This document shows positions 11,716 through 24,412 of a DNA stretch of 64,000 nt, in pieces (the stretch's first letter is position 1; each line of letters opens with the position of its first letter). A program made the position numbers and the translations under genes. The notes beneath the pieces were generated by a model. That model was not told where the DNA came from. It did not search any database and worked only from the letters and a program-made list of their open reading frames with translations. This DNA is from Polytrichum commune (Eukaryota > Streptophyta > Polytrichopsida > Polytrichales > Polytrichaceae): NCBI GenBank assembly GCA_950295325.1, contig OX485807.1, positions 44,792,440 through 44,856,439 on the forward strand, read 5' to 3'.

Positions 11716-13877
11716 GATGAAGCAATTGAGTTTGACAATTAACCAGTTCAAGTTGAAAACCTCAGGAAAATAACCAATCATTTTAGACAAATATGTGGAA
11801 TATACCTCATACTCTTTTAAAAAAAATTAATAAGACCACAACATGTAACCGCTTGGACTTGAAAACACTTGGATTATGATCGATTATGCCCAAAAATCTC
11901 CCCAGACATTGCCCACGAGACTTTGCATTGTAGTTTCTAGAATCTACAAAGGCCCACTCAATCGAGGTTTGGGTGGTAATCAAGGTCGTGCCCCGATCAC
12001 ACCAAACTTGCCATCTGGTTTCAGCCGTGAAATTGTTGGAGATTATGTTGAGAAATAGATGTTGGCCCACCACTTTTCACACTACTACAGCCGGAGATGC
12101 TAACAGATGGTGACCGACATGATCAACCCCTCAAGATTACCGTATTCCCACACACGAGATTCGAGTTTTGTAGGAGTTCGCATATTCAACTTGCTATAAA
12201 TGAACTTTGGAAATTGGTGCTATTGTATATGGTAATATTAAAAGTAGGTTATTTTCGAGGTGGTGCACATCGTGCCATGAATTATGACTTATAATGAATC
12301 CTAATGTATAGATACATATCTAAGTCTAAACGATACATATCCAAAAGAAAACCATTATAAGTCATCTTTGACTTTCACTCCAAAGAATCCATTAGATGCT
12401 CATTGTTTATATCCAATCCCAATACAAACATTCTTAGAATTAGCGAGATCTCAAGAATGTGGTTCGTCATGTCTTTTGGGGGAATGTGAACACCTTGAAC
12501 TCATGTGGAGAAGCAGAGTCCGGGGAGTTCTGTAGAGAAAACGGCTAATTGCTGAGCTTTGTGGAGGTGGGTTGGATTTTTCAATTTTTACCCGGAACTA
12601 GGCCTAGAGAATGCAAAATTTATCGGTTGATAGCCCCCATTTCCTAATATATTTAGGCAATTAGCCGACATTTGTTTTTTCATTTTTGCAATTTCCAAAA
12701 GGTCTAAAGTGGGGCCGGTTTTATATTTTGGTGGTGGATGTGTCACTGTCATTTAGTCTTCTTTTTTCCAAGTGTTTAGGATTAAATAATGTGGGCATTC
12801 ACTCTTCATTTTTTTTCCGTCTAAATAGTATCCTTAGCAGGAGTTGAACCTGGCAAAACCCCTACCATATTAGGGCTAAGGATTTAGCCTTCGGAAAATA
12901 CAAGCACCACAAAAGGGTCCAAGTATTATCCGGAGGCTAGTTAGTATTGAAAAATCACGAAATTTGTGTACCATTGCCGTTAGTATCAATTGCCCTAAAC
13001 GAACAAGACACATCACTCACACTCACTGTATTAGGAGAATTCAAATAAGAAGAGGGATTAGCATACAAAAAACGGTATTTACTGTCCTTCTTCCAAAGTG
13101 GGATAGTGTCACCAGTTATGTCAACAATCCAGCAATTCTAGAACTCAAAAACTCGTAATGCAAACGAAAATGCAAGCTCCACCGCTGCGGAATGGAAGTT
13201 GTGGCGGGAAGCAAGTAACCCTAAACCACAAGCCAACAAGGCATAGTTTGCAACTATGCATAGTATTGATAAAATTACCTAAAAAATATATATTTGGTCG
13301 GCTGCCCACCGTGAAAATAAATTTTCAATCGGTGATTTGCCGTGGATACTCTAGGGCACCTTGCCTTAATGCCGGCATTTTTCTTCTTCTAATTGGCCCA
13401 TTTCCGTAAACCTTGATTTTCTTCCGGAACCCCTTCCTAAACTTTCCAATTGCATTTGGAAATTCTCAAAATCAACCGGCTAGCTTGTAACTAACTGTCG
13501 GCACTACTCGTTCATTGTGGAGAAGTTAAACCCCACACCTCTTTTTAAATGCACAAGTTCCCATGTTTCAAAATGGTTGGTTGGTAGTATTCACCGGTCA
13601 TTAAGATACCCCCCAAATCAAAGTCGGAGTTCTTATCGAGAGCATCTACATCAATATCAACATACACTGCTATTTTGGGCTACCATTTGGAGTTACGCAT
13701 TGCTATAGCTTTGTTGTGGAATATCATTATGTCACAAGCAAGTTATATTGCATCATGTTCCTTGATGTGCACACTACACTAAATATTCCAATTAGTGAGT
13801 GTGGAACATTAGTGAAGGTGGCACTACATTTCTCTACACTTTCTGCATTAGGAAGCATTGTTCATCTTGACATTTGG

Positions 13878-14110
13878 CACTAATCACTTAAAGTGCTGGC
13901 ACTTGGCATGAAAGTACTAGCACTTAGCACTAATCATTAAAAGTGTTGGCACTTGGCATGAAAGTACTAGCACTTAGCATTAATCATTGAAAGTGCTGGC
14001 ACTTGGCATGAAAGTACCAACACTTAGCACTAATCATTAAAAGTGTTGGCACTTGGCATGAAAGTACCAACACTTAGCACTAATCATTAAAAGTATCAGC
14101 ACTTGGCACG
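13878..14110. repeat. 50-bp tandem array, about 4.6 copies
   Basis: Units start at 13878, 13928, 13978, 14028 and 14078, the last one partial. Each carries CACTAATCATTAAAAGTG, GGCACTTGGCATGAAAGTAC and a CACTTAG ending. Copies differ by a few substitutions. Nothing suggests that it is expressed. Confidence 0.92.
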
Positions 14111-15219
14111 ATTCACCGACAAGCATGTGGCATGCACTAATCACAAGCACGCACTAATTTCCTTGAAATTTATGGTAAATGAGCATAGATTCTACCATAG
14201 TCATGAATTTAGTTTCACTCATTAGCAACTTTAGCCTTAAACAACTTTGAGATTTGACTAGATTGTGCGTGTGACTTGAATCAGTACCACCCTCACTAAT
14301 TGGTGTATTTAGTGTAGCCATTTACATTATCTGGTTATAACAACATGTAGCTCCAAATGGTATCCCACGCTAATAGGTGATGTTGGTGTATTTGACATTT
14401 GGGGTTACGGGGCACTTCATTTTAGATCATCTCATGTTTTGCGAACTGTTGTTTGGTTCTTTGAGAGTGACCTCCATATTTGTTAGGGTTGCACTAGAAA
14501 TCAAGTATAGGGTTTATGGATCCTCACACTAGGTCTTCTAACTTTAGGAAGCTAATGGATGAATTATCATAACATTCGAGTTGAGGCCTTGGGTTGAGCT
14601 AATCATAGAGGAGGTATCAAGTGAACCAAATACTTTCAACCAAGCATGTAGAAACCTAAGGGTTTCCCCTCTATCATTATATTCGTTAATTTGAGACTTT
14701 CTCTTGTCTCAAATTAATATATATATGGACCACAACAACATGGTCTAATGTTTGGGTCGTCCTACCTAACCCATCTTGATATGAGTTCTTAATTGGGTTC
14801 TTGATATGAACAGCCGCTTCAAAGTATTTGCATCTTACAACATTCTCCAAGATCTGTGTGATTTTATCCATGTCCTTATATTTGTAACTGTCTCAAAATG
14901 CCGAAAAAATCCCAAATTAACAAATATAGTGATCTCTAGCAAGGTAGGTGAAGGTGAAGTTCTTGTCTACACATGTTCAAGATGTTCACCTTCATAATAT
15001 ATTGTGTTCTTCGAAAAAGTTTAAATTCCCATGATATGCATTTAGTGATTTCATGTATAAAGGTGAAGCAACACCATAATTCATCGTAACATTGCTCAAC
15101 TCTTATGCCGAGCTCATGTTTCTCGAATAGCTCCATTAAATGAATGTGGGGAAAGGGGATGATGGGTTAGGGGAATAGGCACCAAATAAGATAGCCATGC
15201 CTAATTCAGTGCCTCGTCT

Positions 15220-15320
15220 TAAATGAACACCTACATTTGATTGGTGAATGGTTGGGTGTGGATCTAAAAACGGACATTAAAATGATGTGCATTGAAGAAA
15301 GATTGGATTGCATGCACTGG
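15220..15320 (+). repeat. Dispersed repeat family E fragment
   Basis: Contains ACACCTACATTTGATTGGTG, CGGACATTAAAATG and AGATTGGATT, also found in the copies at about 51990-52210 and 57985-58210. Nature unknown. Confidence 0.5.
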
Positions 15321-15908
15321 AAAAGAAAATGGGGACTTGGTAATGCACGTAAGATAAGCAGGTCTTAAATGACACTTTTCTCTCTACAACCACTTCTCGT
15401 AGGATAAGAAACACGCAGTTAGTGTGAGATGATTAGCATATCCAAGTCGTGCATGTAACCATTTTCTTCATAATGTTCGGAGCTTGTATAAATATCATAT
15501 TCATTGTCAAAGTGAAAATCCTTTGAGTTATCAAAAAAATCATAAAAGTCTCACAAAATATGTTTGCTAATGCATATAGAATAGTTAACATATTTTGTGC
15601 ATTTAGTCCAATCTCCTTTCAATGCATGTGTTTTTCTTTGTGTCCGTTCTTAGTTCCAAAAGCAGGGCCAAAGCAGGCCAAAAAGCAAGGGTGTACATTA
15701 TGACCAATTGTTGGTGGTGTCACACATGGAGCTAAGCATCTACCGGTATTTACAAATTTGGACCTCATCCATAATTGACTTCATCACTCAAAGACTTGTA
15801 GTATTTGCTATTCTCTTGAAATTTTGAAACAATAAACACATTGAGGCACTTATCCCTACACCCTCAAGTCCTTTGGAAAGTTTTACAAGCCCGTTCCCAA
15901 TCATGAAG

Positions 15909-16533
15909 GGTAGGGGCGGAGCCACGATTTTGACCTAGGGGGGGGTGTTGACCTCAGAATATGGAAATAGCCAATGTATATTTGATTTTCAAATTTCAAT
16001 AGGTGGTCGAATTTGATTATTTACTGGGAGATTTGGACTCATCGAGCTGACATCCCCATGAAAGAATTGATAATGCCATTATATCCAAAGCTTTGGCAAT
16101 GGTCTTTTCGATATAGATGATCATCAGATCGAGCATCCAATCATCTCCAATAGACATCGCCAATAATAAGTAGATGTCCAACTTTCCTTCAATGTTCTCG
16201 TAGAAAACATTGCGAAAAATAACCGCACTCGTTTTCCCATTGCAGTTCTTTTGACCAGCTTGCTCTGCGGTCCCTAAACGACTGCAAATTTGTTTTGGTT
16301 CTACCAACTATTTTTTTGGAATTTGGGGGCTTGCCGTATACCGTTGGAAATTAAAGGTCTTGAAAACACCTTTCCAACGGTGTACTACCCCCTCTGAATT
16401 TTCAACATTGCAGTCGCAAAAATAATTATATATATATATATATATATATAGACATAAATATTGTCGTCGTTTTGGCATAGTTTCCTACTAATGATGTCAG
16501 GGGGGGCCGAGCCCCCTCCCCTGGCTCCGCCCC
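15909..16533. mobile_element. hAT-type DNA transposon remnant with 13-bp inverted ends
   Basis: AGGGGCGGAGCCAC at 15909 is repeated inverted as TGGCTCCGCCCCT at 16521-16533. The 13-bp perfect inverted ends bracket about 625 bp that include a transposase C-terminal remnant on the minus strand and a (TA)n run near 16430-16450. An exact 8-bp target duplication is not visible (GAAGGGTA-like left, GAATAAGG right), so the termini or flanks have decayed. Confidence 0.75.
16017..16220 (-). pseudogene. hAT transposase C-terminal (dimerisation) fragment
   Basis: The minus-strand translation contains MSIGDDWMLDLMIIYIEKTI. This resembles the end of plant hAT transposases, where a short MGDDWLND...YIEKDIF motif closes the dimerisation domain. 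Upstream the similarity fades, and the rest of the transposase is missing inside this 625-bp element. It is a dead copy within the inverted ends at 15909 and 16533. Confidence 0.65.
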
Positions 16534-18589
16534 TGAATAAGGGCCGCTTCACACTATGGCCAAAGGTCAAGAGGCCGTCGATTTCCACCAATCACATTAC
16601 AACAAATCAAGAATTTTGCCTCTTGACCCTTCACACTAGAGGCCAAAGTCCAAAGGCCGTCGCTCTCCAAAATGCCTACATGGTAGCACTTTTTGACCAA
16701 GTCGACGGACTTTCGACCAACTTATGCGGTGGTCATTTTGCTACCAAATGAGTACGTGGGTTCAACTAGCTGTAGTGAACTTGGACAGGTTGTAACATAT
16801 GGTTGTTGGGGACAAACTGCCATGTCACTTTCTTTCTTTTTTCCAAGTAGGGTTGCATCCACAATTTTATTAAGCAAGGACCATTTTTTGCGGGACATGT
16901 GTCCAACCCACTGGCACCAATAGCCGACTATCTCCCAAGCCTACCTGAGCCCAATGCATTTTAGGCACAATTCCCCCAAAAAAACTTGCATGTCGAAGCT
17001 ATCATATAAGTCGGTTGATGACCATTGCCATGTCATTTCCTTTATCAAGGGGACATTTTGTTTTAGTTAGTTATCGTGTCACTTAGGTGGCCAGCTATTG
17101 TTTTCCATTGTGATGTTCATGCACGAAGGTGGTTACCACCAGTGGTTCCTCAGGTGGTTTGCTACTATGCTGACTATTGGAGACTACTATTGGAGACATA
17201 GTTGGCTAATGTAGCCACGTCCACAAGCTTGGCGATTACCATCGGTATGTCATCATTGGGCTAACAACTATGCATGCAAGGACTGTTTGGTGGGTACACC
17301 TAATGTGGACAACAACTTATAAGCTAGATGGGTTTATTTGATTACTTTTGATGTTTGTTGTCTTCTAGTACTTGAATTCAAATACAAGTGGTTTATTAAG
17401 ATAAGTAATGAAATTAGACATGCTTGTCTTATTGCGTTCTATCGTGCACGTACATATCCATGTATGAAATGTACATATCTTGTAGACAACCAATAGATGG
17501 AGTCATTTTTGGGATTCACTTCAAGAGTTTGAAAGATATTCACCTTGCACAACATTAGAACTATCCTTTAAATGTTGGGATAGAGAGTGAAACACATATA
17601 TGGGTAATCGGAGGGCGAATATTTATACAAACTTTAAAATCTTTAGTTTTCATAATTTATGTTATTGGATACATAACTTGCTTCTCATGTGTTTGGACTT
17701 GTAAATAAACATGGGGTCAAAAGAGTCTCTCCTCCTTTTCTCAACTTCACTAGAGTTTAGTTATGAGTTTGATTCATTTCTCTTAGGAAAATGTGAATCG
17801 AGCTTGAAAATTTCATAGGACCTCCGAGATTGGTGGGACTAGCATGTATATATTCAACGTATCTATGGGAAACTTGAGAGTTTCCAGCTAACAAACTAAA
17901 GACTAAGATGCACTCCAAACACCAAATGATTGTTCCCATCCTCAAGGGTTGGACTTGAGTTATTGTATTTGTAGCACGTGAGCACACAAAAGGGGTATTA
18001 ATCATGACTATGGGTTACGCAAAATATACATCAGGCTAGGGTATTTTTATTCTTGGCAATGTAGATATACTATCACCGATGGATTATTGGAAATCACAAG
18101 TAAATTTACAACAAGGTCACACATTCGTAAGAGGTTATAAAAGCTAGGTAGGGCTTAAGATGGAGATAATTATCAAACATCTTCATATTTCATCCACTTT
18201 ATGGATGGTTCATCCACTATCATCACCCGTCTCCAACCCAACACTCTCGGGTTTGGAATTTGGTTTCGAGATTTAAGTGGGGGAGGTGTCTAAAGTGAGG
18301 GTTAATCATAGAGGAAAACTAGAGGGATATCTACCACTTTGGGTGTAGTATGAGATGAAGCAATTTATATAAGACAAATATTGGAGGCCTATTGTTTTCA
18401 CAAGTTTATTTTTCTCGTGTACATATGTCATGGTAATGTCTTTCAAAAACAAACATGGTACATGTATACTTCTTGTTGTTTCTCAGCAATAACCATGTAT
18501 GTATATTCCTATTCTAAGTCCACCTCAAAAAAAGTACATATATAGGGATATTAATTTGAAGACGAAGCATGCATGTGATGTATGCTTTT

Positions 18590-18760
18590 GATAAAGGCAC
18601 TCCCCCATACTACCATCTTTTTAGGAAGAACTCTATTATACTATATTTTTCCCAAAGAATATATGGAGGTTTGACTATAAGAGATATCCATACCTTAGCT
18701 ATGAATAGTGTCTGGAGACTTGTTCAACAGGAAAATTGTCGTCATAGCAATTTGGGCAAC
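18590..18760 (+). pseudogene. LINE-like reverse-transcriptase tail remnant
   Basis: The plus-strand frame reads YGGLTIRDIHTLAMNSVWRL, similar to the GGLGIRDL...N.A...KW.WR block found after the reverse transcriptase domain in plant L1-type LINEs. The frame is open for only about 100 residues, with no catalytic motif. A LINE remnant is the best guess. Confidence 0.4.
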
Positions 18761-19059
18761 ATCCCAAATCAACACATTCCCCAAAGATGGCACCCAATCC
18801 AATTAGAATCAATGTATGTTATATACATGACTATATATATAATAAATGAGAGCCACCACTTGATCACCGTGACCTTTGATCCCCTTTAGAGATTAAAAAT
18901 AAATAACAATCTTATCCTATTTCTGTGGTTGTCGGATCTATATATTCAATATTTTGGAAATGGAGATCTTACATTTCACACATATGTGCCATGCAATTGG
19001 CTCTTGAAACTATGTAAGGGAATTAATATCCTAACCCTCAAGGTAGGAGCAATGGGTTA

Positions 19060-20415
19060 GTTCAAGAGAGCAACCCATAAAGTAAAGCAAATGAAACCAT
19101 GGGTTTAGACCCAAACCCAGAGTTCATGAGAATTAATGCAAAGTCATCTAAGTTTTTTTTAATGATTAAATAACCATACACAAAGAGTGGTGTTGGGTAT
19201 TTCAAAATTGGTTTTCTAGCTTGTCTTACTAATATGGGTGGATAAAGTTAGCCTTGCATAGGCTAATTCAAGATTTAGGATTGCAAGTCATATGCATTTA
19301 CCCTATTTTAGATTCTAAGAATCTTGTAAAAAATTGAGAGGTGAAAAGAGTAGGTCCCAAAAGTTTCACCCAACTTTTAAAAGAGCTTGCGATACATGAC
19401 GAGCTAACGAGCTCCTATTAGAAAGTTTTCTGAAAGAAGGATCAAACCCATGGTTTTGTCTCTCTTTGAGGGACTTTACATATAACTCTAACATGTAAGG
19501 AAAGTCATTATGTTATCGCTTGTATTTAGCCTTGATATAATGCGTGTTCAAACAAGAAATAAGGCCATTGAGCAATGGAAGTCATTTGACCTTTAAATGC
19601 ATTTGGGGTCATACATGACCCCAAGATTCATACATACTTTTGTTTTGTATACTTAAAATTTTGAAATGGCACAACTTTTGCTCAAAAGTTACACATGTAA
19701 TGAAGCATCCTTTTTCCCTCCTATAGCTTTGAAAAACAATCTAATGAGGGAATGCTTCTATGTAGGATGGGGATTGCATTGTCTTGTCATGTCATGTGCT
19801 CATACTGTCACTTGTGGGCATGTCAACAAATTGTGCAACAACACCCTACCAAACCGATGGTAGTCTAGGTTGAGCATTTAGTTATTTATTTATTTATTTG
19901 CTTCTTTGTCAAGGTTTTACATGTCAAACCATGATTTCACATAATGGAATGTTGGTCGATTGGGCTGAAATTTTGTGTGATAGTAGAGTTAGTTGTAAAG
20001 TAAAGGAGATGAAATCATGTATTTAGCCCCGAACCCTAAGTTTATGAGAATTACCACAAAGGCATCCAAGTGTACTTAATACTCAAATTACCATACGTAA
20101 AGAGTGATGTTGGGCTTTATAAAGAACCATCTTCCTAGCTTGTCCTACTAGGATGGGTGGGCCAAGGTAGCCTTGCATAGGTTGATACATGATTTGGAAC
20201 AATGGGTCCCATGTGCATACCTTATTGTAGATCATGAAATTCTTTCAAAGTTTTATAAGTGGAAAGAGGAGGTCCCAAAAGTTTCACCCAACTTTCAAAA
20301 TAGGGTTTGATACACAATAAGATAGCAATTATCAATAGAAATGATTCTCAACAAAGGATCAAACCCACTGTTTAGTACCTCTTTGAGGAAGTTTACAAAT
20401 AACTCTAGTGTTAAT
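19060..20415 (+). repeat. Pair of diverged direct repeats (about 19060-19495 and 19985-20415)
   Basis: Both copies have, in the same order, a stretch like AAAGTAAAGCAAATGAAA, ACCATACACAAAGAGTGGTG, AGCCTTGCATAGG, GGTCCCAAAAGTTTCACCCA, GATCAAACCCA and CTCTTTGAGG. They diverge by substitutions and small indels, so the duplication is old. I see no coding capacity. Confidence 0.8.
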
Positions 20416-23400
20416 TGGCATTTGAAGAACATCCAATGTTGGAACTTTCCAAATTTGTGTTTTTGCAATGTCCATTGATTTAGTTGAATTAGAAGCGAAA
20501 ATTTGGGTTAGGGCATTGCAAATATTGAAAAAAATAAAAATAAAAATACATTCATGTGAATTTTTGATTTTATAGCATGTAGTTCATGGATATTTCAGAT
20601 AATGAAGAGATTTCCCATAGTTTTTTTTTGGTACATTCATTACTTTGATAAGGAAGTTGTCAAAATTTTCACTCCCAAAAAGGGTACTATTGTTGCCTAT
20701 TTCATACCACATCCTATCAAATTTTGACTACATACCCAAGTATGGTAGAGCGGCCACAAAAAATTAAGTGAATTTTATGGACTACAAACAACTCACATCC
20801 GTATAGTTAAATTCCACTAAACATGTGTCGATTATCTTCAATAATAGCCTAAATCCAAGTCATTGAGTTCACCCTTTTTAACCTCAAAATGCCAACATGC
20901 ATTTAGGGGTTAAAGGCTAAGGGCTTAAGGGCTAACCACCTGAATAAATTTGAGGACACTCCTAACAAATTCCTTGTGACAATATTATTTTAAGGAATTA
21001 CATTGGTATGAGTCCTGGAAATATCAAGGGGTAGTCTAAACACAAAGACATTTTCACATTCCCGGAATGTCACCAAAAGTTTCTGGCCAAACACTCACAC
21101 AAGGTGACATATGATGATGCTATGACAAAAGTTAACATAAACTGCCAGTGAACATGGAATTCGTGGAAATGTCACAAATGCCGTTTTCTCAAATACAAGG
21201 AAAACTGACTTGAATTGATCTTTGGAGGCAACTTTGCCAACTACGTTTGGGTGTATTTTCAAAATGCTAGTAGCATATGCAAGTGATAATGAGGGAAAAA
21301 GTCTTTTTATATCATGAGTGTTATGTTCTTCATTGTTACTTCAAACACTATTGATAGCAATCAACACATAACAATCATAATATAAAAGTATATTTTTTAA
21401 GTCGATGAAGTTGTGCCCATATAGAGTTACTTCAAAATGAAATATTTTCCAAAGTTGAAGTGCACTCCACAAGACTAGAAACTGAGTCGGCCTTGGGAAA
21501 AGAAATGTCACATGTGAATGTGATGTTTTCACAAATGCTATGTTCACTTTTGCTTTTATGGCATATTTGAAAATGAGGCACACTTTGTGTGTAGGGTGTC
21601 CCCTCTACAACTCCATCAGAGAAGTTAATATTGGGTTGCAATAGGATCTTAGTGCCCAAAGCACTAAAGTGTCTACTTAGGGCGCCTAGGTGACTACTTA
21701 CCACCTTATTACATGTGAGCACTTAAGATGACTAAGTGAATAAGGCCCCTCTCTCCACCTTAGTTTTCCTTCCCTATTTCTATTAGTAAGACTACGCAAT
21801 CTCAAGGCTTTGTTCCAATTGGACCATCAAATACAATGTTAGCGTCTATCTCATGGAGGCCACCGCACTTTAATACTCTAGAGAATTTAGTCGTTCAGTC
21901 CTCCTACTAAGCCTTTTGGTTTCTAATGGGACTTTAACCCTAACTTCCCAAGCAACCCATAATTGATTGATGGATGATTTCTTCCCTACATTAAACCCAC
22001 CTAACTCATTCATTCATAATCAAAATAACTATAAGCATCAAGCCAATATGGATATCTACCCATAGACACATGAGCCGTGCAATTTAGAGATGATTAGAAC
22101 GTGGAAAAATATGTCAAAGTGGGAGGTGATCATCTTTTTGTTGTGTTGATCGAAAGCTCTTGTGAGGGTGTTGACTCCAATCAATAGTTGCGACTCCAAC
22201 GCAAACTTTGCATGAACATTAATGATGTTTTATTTTTTTATTTTTGATCAAAGTGAACTATTTTATGACCTTCATGTCAAAATGACCTTTGTGCCCACAT
22301 CCACCGTTCAATTTAACATGTGGACATTCTTTGGATTCTAGGGAGTCTTTTGCATATATGTGGTTAGAGACATGATCCTGATATATTACATGCTCCAACT
22401 GCAAGGTGGCTAGCTGATTGTGGTTTGCACATTTTGGCACGAAAATTCGTGGAGGCGTTGAATTATTAAGTTACTCCCACCTAGTGAATCACATATGCAT
22501 TCCGCTCATTTCCAAATGAATTTGATGGGTCAAAGTTTTTGGGTGGGGGAGATAAAACATGACATTTTCTTGTGCATCCCTTCTTTCAAGTGCTATAATC
22601 TAAAATTCCAAAGGGTTAGTCATGGCCAGTTGCTGCCTCAAAATATTGTAGCTCATCTCTCATGTTTCAAGATCCTAAAGAGAAATCCCATTCTAGCCTC
22701 AAAACCTCACCATGAAAATTCCTCAACCAACATGGAGTGAAATGCACTCAAAAGAACCTTTAGATAGGCTTGGGAAAGTTAGGGGTTAACAATGGAGTAT
22801 GTAAAGTGAAAAGAAGAGCATCCTCCCATCGTCTTTGCGAACTTCAAACATCGTGTCAAGGAAGAGTGCACCAGCGGCCAAGCGTGACGGCTCTCTCTCA
22901 CCTTGTGACGTGGAAGAGGGCAGTTACACGCAGGGCTCTCACATGCATCAGATGACTCAGTAATCCTCAAATGATGCGCTCCCAAACTCTGAAATAAAAA
23001 ATTCAGTGCATCATTTGCACTGACAGACTCCTCCTAGTAACTTAATTCATCACGATCACCTCATGCTTCACGCGATTCCACGGAGTAAGCTAATTCACGG
23101 AGTAAGCTTACTTGAATTGCACGCTTATCATTTGTATTTGTCATCTCGCCCCTTGGCTCATAGCTGTGATGTAAGTAAGTAAGTACGTGAGTAATTGGGC
23201 TTGCATTATCGTTTTCAGAGGTTCAATGCAAGTTCTTGGATGTGTGATTCCAAGTAGTTTAGTAGTCATCACATATTGACGGTTGGATTTCTCATCTTTG
23301 AGGGTTTGGTGTGTTTCTGGGATTCTGGGATTCACATGACCGATGATGATGATGCCCTTGGTTTTATGAACAGTAATCTCATGTTACATTGCTTGCATGG

Positions 23401-23635
23401 GTGGGATGAGTGCGGGGCTTTTTCCTCCTCCATTTTATCTGGGGAATTTTAGAGTTTGGAATCGGAGGTTTGAAATGCTTTGCAAGTAGAATCCGCGGAA
23501 GGACATGTACGATGATGATGCCCTTATTGTTACGCTTGTGTTTTGGGATAATCAGGAACGAGTGTGTTTTGCAATTTAGATTGGATTGTTCCCCTCTTTG
23601 ATCTTTTCCTTCGAACTTGGGGGATGTGAATTGGC

Positions 23636-24215
23636 GTAGTTTGCCTCTGGAATTTGGAGAATCTGACCCCGAATCCGAGGCATCGGTTACTGCGTGATGA
23701 ACATCACACAACACCCATCACATTTTCGATCATAGTTCACATTCATCCCTTGTTTCCGTCGATTACAAAGAACAAGCATTAGGCATGGAGTTGGATTTGC
23801 GAATTTGACGTAGTTTGCTTCTGGAATTTGGAGAATCTGACCCGAATCGGAGGATTGGTTGTTTATGTGTGACCATCAGCATCACACAACAACCTTCACA
23901 TGTTTGACTTGATCATATATCACATTCATACCCTGTTCCATCATCGATTACAAAGAGAGAGCATTCTCATGTTAGGTTTGCACCTGCAATTGATTTTGAA
24001 GTAGTTTGCTTCTAAGATTAGGAGAATCGGAGGATCCCGAATCGGAGGATCGGTCGTTTATGTGTGATTATCAACATCACACAGCAACCATCACATCTTT
24101 GATTTGATCACATGTCACATTCATCCCCTTTTCCATCTTCGATTACAAAGACCAAGCATGCTCATGTTATGTATAAACTTGGATTTGTAATTTTGAAATA
24201 GTTTGCTTCTGGAAT
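23636..24215. repeat. Tandem array (about 174-197 bp period, about 3 copies) just upstream of DUF1338
   Basis: Units begin with GTAGTTTGC at 23636, 23810 and 24001, with a partial one at 24198. Each contains CTGGAATTTGGAGAATC or a variant, CATCACACAACA, a TCACATTCAT...CC segment and CGATTACAAAGA. The array ends about 200 bp before the start codon, so it occupies the likely promoter region. Confidence 0.85.
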
Positions 24216-24412
24216 TTGCATAGTCCGCAGACCGTGCTCACATTTCATACGGTGCAGGGGTTTGGTTGCGTATGGATCTCGCGGATCGCAGAAGAATTTT
24301 TATTGGGATTTGAGCAGCGCTGAAGAACGACTTGATTAGGATTTCAGGGCGGAGGATGCGAGGAGGAGGAGCAGCGAGACGAATCAGCAGGGAAGAGTAG
24401 AGTAGAGAAGGC

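Larger units (their letters stand above)
4411..24412. other. Gene-free, repeat-rich block of about 20 kb
   Basis: Between the GEP promoter and the DUF1338 gene I find no gene with a plausible exon structure. Open frames are short and match no family I know. The block holds MITEs (5.7-6.4, 8.1-8.4, 10.1-11.7 kb), a hAT-type element (15.9-16.5 kb), a LINE-like remnant (18.6 kb), a 50-bp array (13.9 kb), diverged duplications (19.1-20.4 kb) and a tandem array just upstream of DUF1338 (23.6-24.2 kb), each listed separately. Sub-stretches such as 6.5-8.0, 8.5-9.6, 11.8-13.8, 14.1-15.2, 16.8-18.5 and 20.5-23.6 kb contain only AT-rich sequence in which I see nothing definite. Confidence 0.6.

Noticed and set aside
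12830-12885. tRNA-like B box (GGTTCAACTCC) on the minus strand
   Set aside because: The acceptor and anticodon arms do not pair and no A box at proper distance was found; at most a SINE or tRNA fossil.
13878-14110. CRISPR-like regular repeats
   Set aside because: Units are contiguous with no unique spacers, and the genome is a plant's; simple tandem repeat.
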